Source of the DNA: Rhizobium sp.
GTDB lineage: Bacteria; Pseudomonadota; Alphaproteobacteria; Rhizobiales; Rhizobiaceae
DNA: 60,566 nt
Assembly (NCBI GenBank): GCA_002796995.1
Contig: PEKW01000005.1
Coordinates: 334,238-394,803 of the forward strand
Direction: 5' to 3'
Shown here: positions 42,222 through 50,288 of the stretch, piece after piece
Layout of the letters: every line of letters begins with the position of its first letter
Numbering within the stretch: position 1 is the stretch's first letter
Notes under the pieces: generated by a model
What the model saw: only the letters and a program-made list of their open reading frames with translations
Database searches by the model: none
Told to the model about the DNA's origin: nothing
Translations under genes and position numbers: made by a program

Positions 42222-43631
42222 TCACATACGGAAGATCTTGCCGGGATTGAATATATTGTCCGGATCGAGGCTTTTCTTGATCGACCGCATCAGCGGGATG
42301 GCCGAGCCCAGTTCCTGTTCGAGATAGCTCATCTTGCCCTGGCCGACGCCATGCTCGCCGGTGCAGGTGCCTTCCATGGCGAGCGCCCGGGCGTTGAGCC
42401 GCGCCATGAAGGCCTCGGTGCGGGCGATTTCCGCCGGATCCTTGTCGTTGAACAGCAGGAGCACATGGAAATTGCCGTCACCGGCATGGCCGACGATCGT
42501 CGCCAGAAGGCCACTGTCGCGTATGTCGGTCTGGGTTTCGGCAACGCAGTCGGCAAGCATCGATATCGGCACGCAGACGTCGGTCGACAGCCCGTTGAGC
42601 TCCGGCGCCAGCGCCCGGCCGGCCCAGTAGGCATTGTGCCGCGCCTTCCACAGCTGCGCCCGCTCCTCGGCATTGGCGGTGTAGAGGAACTCGTCCGAGC
42701 CGTACTCGGCGGCGATCTCGCGAAACTGCTCGGCCTGCAGCGCGACCGTCTCCTCGGTGCCGTGGAATTCGACGAAGAGCGTCGGCTTCTCCGCATAGGA
42801 GAGCTTGGAATAGGCGTTGACAGCCTTCATCTGCATCTCGTCGAGAAGCTCGATGCGGGCAACCGGAATGCCCATCTGGATGGTCATGATCACGGTGTCG
42901 CAGGCCGCCTTGAGGCTCGGAAAGGCGCAGACCCCGCCGGAAATCTTGGCCGGAATGCCCTGCAGCTTCAGCGTCACCGAGGTGATGATGCCGAGCGTGC
43001 CCTCGGCGCCGACGAACAGCCGGGTGAGATCGTAGCCGGCCGAAGACTTGCGGGCGCGCTGCGCGGTCCGGATCTCCTCGCCGTCGGCGGTCACCACTGT
43101 CAGTGCCAGCACATTGTCCTTCATCGTACCGTAGCGCACCGCATTGGTACCGGAAGCCCGCGTCGAGGCCATGCCGCCGATCGAGGCATTGGCGCCGGGA
43201 TCGATCGGGAAGAACAGTCCAGTGTCGCGCAGATAGGTGTTGAGCTCCTCGCGGGTGATGCCGGGCTCCACGGTGCAGTCGAGATCTTCGGCATTGACCG
43301 ACAAAACCTTGTTCATCCGGGTGAAATCGACCGAAATGCCGCCGCTCGGCGCATTGACATGGCCCTCCAGCGAAGAGCCCGTGCCGAACGCGATCATCGG
43401 CACCTTGTGCGCCGCGCAGGTCTTGACCACCATCTTCACGTCGTCGCTCGTCTCGACGAAGACGACGCCGTCGGGCAGCTGGGCCGGGAGATAGGAGGTC
43501 GTGTGGCTGTGCTGCTCGCGGAAGGACTGGCCGGTCTGGAAACGCTCTCCGAAGCCCTGCTTGAGGATGCCGAGCACGGCCGTGATCCCCTCCTCGTTGC
43601 GAACCCCTGCGACGACATCCTTCAAGGCCAT
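42222..43631 (-). CDS. FAD-linked oxidase, D-lactate dehydrogenase/GlcD type
   Basis: The 469-residue flavoprotein has the FAD-binding_4 domain (KMVVKTCAAHKVPMIAFGTG then SSLEGHVNAPSGGISVDFTR, and VEPGITREELNTYLRDTGLF) and the FAD-oxidase C domain, with VCVPISMLADCV, AGDGNFHVLLLF and GTCTGEHGVGQGKMSYLEQE near the C-terminus. Enzymes of this group oxidise D-lactate, D-2-hydroxyglutarate or glycolate and pass electrons to the quinone pool or cytochrome. The His-rich segment GDGNFH suggests the metal-dependent D-2-hydroxyacid type. The substrate cannot be fixed. Confidence 0.88.
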   Translation of the reverse strand: MALKDVVAGVRNEEGITAVLGILKQGFGERFQTGQSFREQHSHTTSYLPAQLPDGVVFVETSDDVKMVVKTCAAHKVPMIAFGTGSSLEGHVNAPSGGISVDFTRMNKVLSVNAEDLDCTVEPGITREELNTYLRDTGLFFPIDPGANASIGGMASTRASGTNAVRYGTMKDNVLALTVVTADGEEIRTAQRARKSSAGYDLTRLFVGAEGTLGIITSVTLKLQGIPAKISGGVCAFPSLKAACDTVIMTIQMGIPVARIELLDEMQMKAVNAYSKLSYAEKPTLFVEFHGTEETVALQAEQFREIAAEYGSDEFLYTANAEERAQLWKARHNAYWAGRALAPELNGLSTDVCVPISMLADCVAETQTDIRDSGLLATIVGHAGDGNFHVLLLFNDKDPAEIARTEAFMARLNARALAMEGTCTGEHGVGQGKMSYLEQELGSAIPLMRSIKKSLDPDNIFNPGKIFRM

Positions 43632-43797
43632 GCGAACCGTCTCCCCCGCTCTGCCGTCTCGGCAGTATGCTCACCAAAACAGGACCGAGCTATGGGCCAA
43701 GTCGCTCCCGCTTGTCCAGTGTCGAGACCATGCCGCCGACGGTAATGCACAAGTGTGCTGGGCGAAAGCATTGCGGTGCGAAATGGCCTTGGGTTAG

Positions 43798-44769
43798 ATG
43801 GTCTTCATGAGAACAGCCCTCAAAAGCCTCGTCATCGTCCTTGTCCTCCTCGGTGCCGCCGGCGGCTATGTCTGGTGGAACTACGATGCCGTGGTGACGA
43901 TGATCCTCAAGCCCCAGACGGCGGCCGCTGGTGACATCACCGACGAGAGCTTCGGCCTCGTCACCGCCGACGGCAAGCGTTTCGCCCTTGGCGACCTGGA
44001 AGGCGCACTGGCAAGCTTCACGCCCTCCGCCGATGGCACGCCACGCCCGCTGGTGCTGTTCGTCCACGGCTTCGGCCCCGACCCGGACGGCGAGTTCGGC
44101 CTCTACACCATGGGTGAACTGGCCAAGGGTGCCAATGCCGATGTCATCATGTTCAACTGGCCGTCCTGGATCTCGATGACCGAGTTTCCCGTGCTGAACG
44201 CCAAGGCGGCGAGTGAACGGCTGATCGTCCTGCTTGAGAAAATGGCCGGACTGCGCGGCCTAGGCCTGCCGCTGGCGGATCGCCCGGTGATGATCGTCGG
44301 CCATTCGATGGCCGGAGAAGTCTTCCGCCATCTGGCCGAGGCGACCCCCGACCTGCCGGCCGGCCTGGTGAAGCGCATCCTCTTCGCCGTCCCGGAAACG
44401 GCGCTGCCCGATCACCGGCTATGGATGGAAAAACTCGGCTTTGCCAACGAGATCTTCGTCTTCGTCAATGCGGACGATCCGGCCCTCCAGGTGACCACGC
44501 GCATGTACAACACCGCGCGGCTCGGCAGGACGCTCACCAATCTCGACGGCTCAGCCGAACCGCTGGCGCAGAATGCGAACTACATCCTGCTCGACCCGGA
44601 AAGCTGGCGCCACTATTTCTTCGTCTCCGGCCAGCGCAGTGAGGCGATCGACCAGATCTTTGCCGACATCCTGAAGAACGGCGCCACCGCCCTGAAGAAT
44701 GTCTACCTGCGGCCCGAACCCGCCGGCAATGTCTTTGTCGTCGTCGGTCCGGGCGCCGAAGGCAGCTGA
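43798..44769 (+). CDS. Membrane-anchored alpha/beta hydrolase
   Basis: The 323-residue protein has an N-terminal anchor (LKSLVIVLVLLGAAGGYVWW) and an alpha/beta hydrolase fold: LVLFVHGFGPDPDGEFGL (oxyanion loop), then the nucleophile motif VGHSMAGEVF with Ser170, then a likely acid and His near the C-terminus. The elbow reads G-H-S-M-A rather than the usual G-x-S-x-G. The fold resembles the DUF900 group of proteins. It is probably a periplasm- or membrane-facing esterase; the substrate is unknown. ATG at 43798, alternative 43807. Confidence 0.75.
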   Translation: MVFMRTALKSLVIVLVLLGAAGGYVWWNYDAVVTMILKPQTAAAGDITDESFGLVTADGKRFALGDLEGALASFTPSADGTPRPLVLFVHGFGPDPDGEFGLYTMGELAKGANADVIMFNWPSWISMTEFPVLNAKAASERLIVLLEKMAGLRGLGLPLADRPVMIVGHSMAGEVFRHLAEATPDLPAGLVKRILFAVPETALPDHRLWMEKLGFANEIFVFVNADDPALQVTTRMYNTARLGRTLTNLDGSAEPLAQNANYILLDPESWRHYFFVSGQRSEAIDQIFADILKNGATALKNVYLRPEPAGNVFVVVGPGAEGS

Positions 44770-44779
44770 CGTTGCGCGA

Positions 44780-45526
44780 TCACGCCTTCAGCGTCTCGCC
44801 CAGGAAAGTGGTCAACCGCCGCCAGTGCCGCTCGGCCCCGGCCTCGTCGTAGACGCTGTTGTCCGGCACACACCAGCCATGCGCCATGCCGACATGGTTC
44901 TCCAGCAGGAAATCCACCTCCGCGCGGCGAAACGCCTCGACCAGGCGCGCCGACTGCTCGGGCGGGAAGGAGCTGTCGACGCCGGCCGTGCCGATATGCA
45001 CGCGCGCCTTGATGGAAGCGGCGTTCAGGTGCGGGCTGTCCGGCTTGTCGCTCGCCAGATTGCCGCCATGGAAGCTCGCGGCCGCCGCGATCCGCTGCGG
45101 ATAGGCCGCCGCTGCAGACAGCGCCCGCGCACCGCCCATGCAATAGCCGACCACGCCGGCCGGACCGTCGGCGCCGGCCTCGGTCAGGGCATCGAGGAAG
45201 AAAGCCGTGTCGGCGACCGTCATCGCCTGGCTCGTTCCGTCGATCATCGCCCGCAGCTGTTTGGCGCTCGCCTCCTCCTTGAAGGCGGTCCGGACATCGA
45301 ACGGCCCATAGGGGCCGAAGCGATAGAACAGGTCCGGCACCAGAACGACATAGCCCTCGCCGGCAAGCCGCTCGGCCATGCCGTCGAGCGCCGGCCTGGG
45401 GCCGAAGGCGTCCATGTAGAGCACCACGCCGGGGCGAATGATCGCCGGACTTGCGGCATCGGGCAGGAAGAGCCCGGCCTTGGCCGTGCCCTCGTTGGTC
45501 TTGATGGCGATCTCGCGTTTGCTCAT
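44780..45526 (-). CDS. Dienelactone hydrolase family protein
   Basis: The 248-residue protein has the DLH fold with the nucleophile elbow GVVGYCMGGARAL and Cys129 in place of serine, plus LYMDAFGPRPALDGMAERLA and the C-terminal His in MAHGWCVPDNSVYDEA. DLHs open the lactone ring of dienelactone in chlorocatechol breakdown; many genomic copies act on other lactones or esters. No catechol genes are near. It converges with the preceding hydrolase gene with a 10-base gap between stop codons. ATG at 45526 begins MSKREIAIKTNEG. Confidence 0.9.
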   Translation of the reverse strand: MSKREIAIKTNEGTAKAGLFLPDAASPAIIRPGVVLYMDAFGPRPALDGMAERLAGEGYVVLVPDLFYRFGPYGPFDVRTAFKEEASAKQLRAMIDGTSQAMTVADTAFFLDALTEAGADGPAGVVGYCMGGARALSAAAAYPQRIAAAASFHGGNLASDKPDSPHLNAASIKARVHIGTAGVDSSFPPEQSARLVEAFRRAEVDFLLENHVGMAHGWCVPDNSVYDEAGAERHWRRLTTFLGETLKA

Positions 45527-45566
45527 GGACTGTTATTCCCGTCGGTCGCCACAAAGGCGACGCTTG

Positions 45567-48500
45567 TCACTCCCCGGCCTCGATCGCCGCGGCCACCTGC
45601 ATTTCCTTGTGCAGCCGTGCCTCCTCGTCGGCATGCGGCTTGGAGAAGCGCGCAAGGCCGAGATAGGCGAGCGGCGTCACGTAGAGCGTGACGACCGTGG
45701 CAAAACCGAGCCCGCCGACGATCACCCAGCCGAGCGCGATGCGCGCCTCGGCACCCGCCCCATGGGCCAGCACCAGCGGCACGCCCCCGAGGATCGTGGC
45801 GATCATCGTCATCATCACCGGGCGAAGCCGCAGATTGGCGGCATTCTCGATCGCTTCGCGCACCCCCTGCCCGCGGTCGCGGAGCTGGTTGGCGAACTCG
45901 ACGATCAGGATGCCGTTCTTCGCCATGATCCCGACCAGCATGACGAGGCCGATCTGGCTGTAGACGTTGAGGCTCGTCCCGGTCAGCAGCAGCGCGAAGA
46001 CGGCACAGGCGAGCCCCAGCGGCACCGTCGCCATGATGATGATCGACGACAGTACGCTCTCGAACTGCGCCGCCAGCACCAGGAAGATGATGACGATGGC
46101 AAAGCCGAAGGTCGAGCCCATGCCGCCGCTGTTCTCGCTGAGGGTAGCTGCTTCGGCGAGCGGCAGGAGCCGCGTGCCCGGCGGCAGGTTCGGCCCGGCG
46201 AGTTCGGTCGCCTTCTCCAGCGCCGCCCCAAGCGACAGCCCTGGTCCAAGTCCGGCGGTAATCTGCACGGCGGCCAGCTGCTGTTCGCGCGCCAGCGACG
46301 GCGCCACCGCCTTCTCCTCCAGGCTGGCGATCACCGACATGGGCACGGTCTTGCCGTCCGCGGTCCTGAGGAAGATGTTTTCGAGATCGGTCGGATCGTC
46401 GATCGGTCGCGTCGTCGACGCGAGCTTGACCGGATAGGCCTCGCCGTCGACGAACACGTCGCCGATCGAGCGGCCGTCCAGCAGCGACTGCAGCGCCTGG
46501 GCAAGCCCGGTGATGTCGATCCCCAGATCGGCGGCCCGTTCGCGGTCGATCGACACGCCGAGCTGGGCCTGGCTGATGTCGTTCGACAGCCGCGGATTGT
46601 CGAAGCTGCCGTCGGCCTCCAGATCGGCCACCAGCTTGATCGCCGCCTGGGTCAGCTGTTCGTGGCTGGAGCCGACGAGCGCGAACTGCAGCCCGCTGCC
46701 GCCGCCGCGGATCCTCAGGCTGTTCGGCTGCATGGCGAAGGCGTTGACGCCCGGAATGCCCGACGCGATGCGCGTCACGTCCTGGACGATCGCGTCCTGC
46801 GGCCTTTCCCGCTCGCCCCAGGGCGCCAGCGTCAGCACCATGAAGCCACTGTTCTTGTTGCTGCCGAAGCCCGAGATGGAAAACAGGTTGGCGACCTCAC
46901 CGCTGTCGCGCAGCGGCTTCATCGCCTCTTCGATGCGCTGCATCTGGTCCTGCATGTAGTCGAGGCTCACCCCCTGCGGCGCCGAGACGCGCACCATCAC
47001 CGCCGAACGGTCCTCGCGCGGTGTGAGTTCGCTGGTGATCAGCGAGAAGGCTGCAAAGGCGACGAGAGAGAAGGCGATGCAGACGGAAACGACGACGATC
47101 GGCGCATTGAGGCAGGCGCTGAGGCTCCGGCGATAGAAGCGCGAAAACGCGTCGCCGAAGCGGGCCAGCGGCCCGCTATGATGCTCGATCGCGTGCGCGG
47201 TGAGCATGCGCGAGGCGAGCATCGGGCAGAGCGTCAGCGCCACGATCGACGACAGCGTCACCGAGAAGGCCAAAACGAAGCCGAATTCGCGGAACAGCCC
47301 GCCGACCTGGCCCGGCAGGAAGGAAAGCGGGATGAACACGGCGGCCAGTGTGGCCGTCGTGGCGATGACGGCGAAGAACACCTCGCGCGTGCCGAGCACG
47401 GCCGCGGCCCGCGGACCGAGCCCCTGGCTGCGCCGGCGCACGATGTTTTCCAGCACCACGATCGCGTCGTCGACGACGAGGCCGGTCGCCAGCACGATGG
47501 CGAGCAGCGTCAGGATGTTGATCGAGAAGCCGACGAGATAGACGGCCGCCACCGTTCCGATCAGCGAGACCGGCATGGTGACCGCCGGAATGATGGTGGC
47601 GCGCCAGTCGCGCAGGAAGAGGAAGATGATGCCGATGACGATCACGGCGGCGAGAATGAGCGCATTGACCACCTCGTCGATCGAGCCGCGGATGAAGACG
47701 GCGTCGTCGCTGGTGATGCGGATCTCGGTGCCTTCCGGCAGCTCCGTCTGCAGCCGCTCGACCATGGCCTTGACGCCATTGGAAATGCTCAGCGTATTCG
47801 ACTGCGCCTGGCGGATGATGCCCATGCCGATGCCGGCCTTGCCGTTCGAGCGCAGCGCCGTCGACGACAGGTCCGGCCCGAAGGTCACGGTCGCGACGTC
47901 GCCGAGCCGCACATTGTCGCCGATGATCAGCCGGGTGAAATCCTCCGGCGTCTTCAGGTCGGCGGTGGCGCGGACCACGATGTCCTGCGTCGACGACGTG
48001 ATCGAGCCCGCCGGCACGTCGAAGGCGATGTTGGACAGCGTAGAGGTGAGCGTCGCCACCGTCAGCCCCCGGCTCGCCAGCGCCGCCTGGTCGACGTCGA
48101 CGCGGAAGATCTTGTCCTGGTCGCCGTAGAGGTCGATGTCGGCCACGCCGTCGACCGAGGCCAACCGGTCGGCGATCTCGTTGTCGACCAGAAGCGTCAG
48201 GTCCTCGAGGTTCATCCGGTCGGAGGTCACCGCCAGCCGCATGATCGGATCGCTGTCGGAATCAGCTTTCACGATGCGCGGCTCGTCGGCATCGTCCGGC
48301 AGGCTGTTCGACACGCGTGCAATGGCATCACGCACATCGCTCGCCGCGACGTTGAGGTCGGTCGCGTCGGAGAATTCGAGCGTCACCCGGCTCGATCCGA
48401 AGGACGAGCTGGATGACATGGATTTGAGCCCGGCGACGCGCGCCACGGCCCCTTCGACCACCGTCGTCAGCTGCTGGTCGATGGTCTGCGGCGACGCCCC

Positions 48501-48740
48501 GTCGAACGAGGTCCGGACCGTGATCACCGGCCGGTCGACGTCGGGCAGCTCGCGCACCTCGATACCGTAGAACGCGGCAAGCCCGGCTACCACCATCAGC
48601 GCATTGGACACCGCCGCAAAGATCGGTCGGCGGATGAACAGCGCGGTGAAACCGGTCTGCTTGTCGGGCGCCGCCGCCGCAGCGCCGTGGACCTCGCCGT
48701 CGCCGTTCTTGCCGTCGCTCAAATCGCTGCCCCCGCTCAT
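45567..48740 (-). CDS. RND efflux permease (AcrB/MexB-like)
   Basis: The 1057-residue pump has 12 membrane helices and two large periplasmic loops. The first helix is preceded by TALFIRRPIFAAVSNALMVV; the proton relay lies in ATGLVVDDAIVVLENI with the paired aspartates of HAE1 pumps, and FFAVIATTATLAAVFIPLSF and VYSQIGLVMLVGIMAKNGIL are typical. It exports drugs or other hydrophobic compounds with the adaptor encoded just upstream. The start is ATG at 48740, overlapping the adaptor stop by four bases; the frame is open much further upstream but that part is antisense to nothing real and lies inside the adaptor gene. No TolC-type gene follows. Confidence 0.95.
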   Translation of the reverse strand: MSGGSDLSDGKNGDGEVHGAAAAAPDKQTGFTALFIRRPIFAAVSNALMVVAGLAAFYGIEVRELPDVDRPVITVRTSFDGASPQTIDQQLTTVVEGAVARVAGLKSMSSSSSFGSSRVTLEFSDATDLNVAASDVRDAIARVSNSLPDDADEPRIVKADSDSDPIMRLAVTSDRMNLEDLTLLVDNEIADRLASVDGVADIDLYGDQDKIFRVDVDQAALASRGLTVATLTSTLSNIAFDVPAGSITSSTQDIVVRATADLKTPEDFTRLIIGDNVRLGDVATVTFGPDLSSTALRSNGKAGIGMGIIRQAQSNTLSISNGVKAMVERLQTELPEGTEIRITSDDAVFIRGSIDEVVNALILAAVIVIGIIFLFLRDWRATIIPAVTMPVSLIGTVAAVYLVGFSINILTLLAIVLATGLVVDDAIVVLENIVRRRSQGLGPRAAAVLGTREVFFAVIATTATLAAVFIPLSFLPGQVGGLFREFGFVLAFSVTLSSIVALTLCPMLASRMLTAHAIEHHSGPLARFGDAFSRFYRRSLSACLNAPIVVVSVCIAFSLVAFAAFSLITSELTPREDRSAVMVRVSAPQGVSLDYMQDQMQRIEEAMKPLRDSGEVANLFSISGFGSNKNSGFMVLTLAPWGERERPQDAIVQDVTRIASGIPGVNAFAMQPNSLRIRGGGSGLQFALVGSSHEQLTQAAIKLVADLEADGSFDNPRLSNDISQAQLGVSIDRERAADLGIDITGLAQALQSLLDGRSIGDVFVDGEAYPVKLASTTRPIDDPTDLENIFLRTADGKTVPMSVIASLEEKAVAPSLAREQQLAAVQITAGLGPGLSLGAALEKATELAGPNLPPGTRLLPLAEAATLSENSGGMGSTFGFAIVIIFLVLAAQFESVLSSIIIMATVPLGLACAVFALLLTGTSLNVYSQIGLVMLVGIMAKNGILIVEFANQLRDRGQGVREAIENAANLRLRPVMMTMIATILGGVPLVLAHGAGAEARIALGWVIVGGLGFATVVTLYVTPLAYLGLARFSKPHADEEARLHKEMQVAAAIEAGE

Positions 48741-49987
48741 CGGCTTGCCACCGGTCTTTCGCCGTCGGCAGGCTTCGCACCGGCTTCGTCGCCGATCACC
48801 TGCACCACCCGGCCGGCGCGCACGCGCTGCACGCCCTCGGTCACCACCCGGTCGCCTTCGGCAAGCTTGGCCTCGACCAGCACGGCGTCGGGATTGCGCT
48901 GGACGATCCGCACCGGCACCTTCTCGGCCTTGCCTTCGGTCACCCGCCAGACGAAGGAACCGTCGCTGTCCCACTGCACGGACAGGGGATCGACGGCGGG
49001 AAACCGCTCGCCGTCGAAGCTCATCGCCACGGTAAAGGCCATGCCGGCGCGCAGGTCGTCGTTCTCGTTGGCGATCTTGGCGCGGATGCGCAGCGTCCGG
49101 CTCGCTTCGTCGATGCGGTTGTCGGCCGCCGCCACGCTGCCCTCGTAGAGCTTGCCCTGGCGGGCCACGGCGGTTGCGGTCAGCGGCTGGCCGACCTTGA
49201 TGATCGGGGCGAAACGTTCCGGCACCCAGAAGTCGATCAGCAGTTCGGAGCGGTCGTCGACCGTGGCGATCGCCGTCGAGGTGGTGACGTTGTCGCCCGG
49301 ATTGACGGTGACGATGCCGGCGACGCCGCCGATCGGCGCGACGATCTCGCGCCGCTTCAGTTCCAGTTCCGCCGAAGCGAGCGCCAGCTTCGCGCCCTCC
49401 AGCGCGATCGCCGCATCGAAGGCGTCGATGCGGGAGACGGCGGATTTCAGATTGGCATAGAGCTGGTTCTTCTCGGTCGCGCTCTTCAGCGCCACCTGCG
49501 CCTGGTCGCGGGCGATGCGCTGCTCCTCGTTTTCCAGCCGGGCGATCACCTGGCCCTTGGCGATCCGCTCGCCGGACTTGATGGCGATCTCGGCCAGCAT
49601 GCCCGAAACCTGCGGCATGATGGTGACCGACTGGATGGCATCGCCGGTGCCGAGCGCCGAGAGACGGTCGTTGACGGTGCCCACCTCGACCGGCCGCACG
49701 ACCACCAGCGGCTGCGCTCCGGCCCCGCGACGGTTGCCGCCCTGGCCCTGCGCGGCGCCCTGTCCGGCCCCTGGCCCCTGCCCCTGCGCACCTTGGCCCT
49801 GCCGCGCCTGACCGTTGCCTGGCGCCTCGCCCGTCTCGTCCGCCGCCGGTGCGACGAGCGCAACCACGCTTTCGGGCACGCCGATCCGCCGCAGCACGCC
49901 GTCGGCCCCGGGTACGAACCAGACCCACAGCAATAGGCCGGCGGCGATCGCCGCGAGACTGAGGGTCAACTGCTTCCAAAATGCCAT
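48737..49987 (-). CDS. RND periplasmic adaptor (HlyD/AcrA-like)
   Basis: The 416-residue adaptor links the pump to an outer-membrane channel. It has an N-terminal anchor (LTLSLAAIAAGLLLWVW), the lipoyl/biotinyl-like PQVSGMLAEIAIKSGERIAK and GKLYEGSVAAADNRIDEASR blocks, and a hairpin of about 60 residues around ALKSATEKNQLYANLKSA. A low-complexity insert rich in Gly and Gln lies at about 55-95. The start is ATG at 49987; codons further upstream lack a signal-anchor. Overlap of the stop with the pump start shows coupling. The pump may be controlled by a regulator elsewhere. Confidence 0.93.
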   Translation of the reverse strand: MAFWKQLTLSLAAIAAGLLLWVWFVPGADGVLRRIGVPESVVALVAPAADETGEAPGNGQARQGQGAQGQGPGAGQGAAQGQGGNRRGAGAQPLVVVRPVEVGTVNDRLSALGTGDAIQSVTIMPQVSGMLAEIAIKSGERIAKGQVIARLENEEQRIARDQAQVALKSATEKNQLYANLKSAVSRIDAFDAAIALEGAKLALASAELELKRREIVAPIGGVAGIVTVNPGDNVTTSTAIATVDDRSELLIDFWVPERFAPIIKVGQPLTATAVARQGKLYEGSVAAADNRIDEASRTLRIRAKIANENDDLRAGMAFTVAMSFDGERFPAVDPLSVQWDSDGSFVWRVTEGKAEKVPVRIVQRNPDAVLVEAKLAEGDRVVTEGVQRVRAGRVVQVIGDEAGAKPADGERPVASR

Positions 49988-50288
49988 GGGGAACTCCGGC
50001 CTGTGCCATGTCCGCCGCGCCACCCGGTCGGGTGCGAGGCCGGCACAGGCGAACTGTGCGTCTTCATTGCCGGCAATATTTCGCTGCAAGGCACAAACGG
50101 CAAGGCGCAATGGCCAAGATTACGAAATTGTCATCTGGCAAGCCTCCGGCCCGCGGCGACGATCCTTGCGCTCGCCTGACCTCCGGCATCGGCAAAACCG
50201 TCGACATTCCCTGCGGATAGCACCCGGATCGGAATGAAAGGGGAACATCTTTTCTGGTCTTTCCGATCCGAATCACTACATTGGCCGC

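Noticed and set aside
45438..48416. A 992-residue open frame opposite the RND permease gene
   Set aside because: It is a mirror of the codon bias of the real gene on the other strand; its sequence is rich in His, Arg, Asp and Gly with no fold or family match.
45567..50009. A single 1480-residue frame that would fuse the adaptor and the RND pump
   Set aside because: The upstream part is out of phase with the true adaptor gene; the pump has a proper start at 48740 overlapping the adaptor stop.
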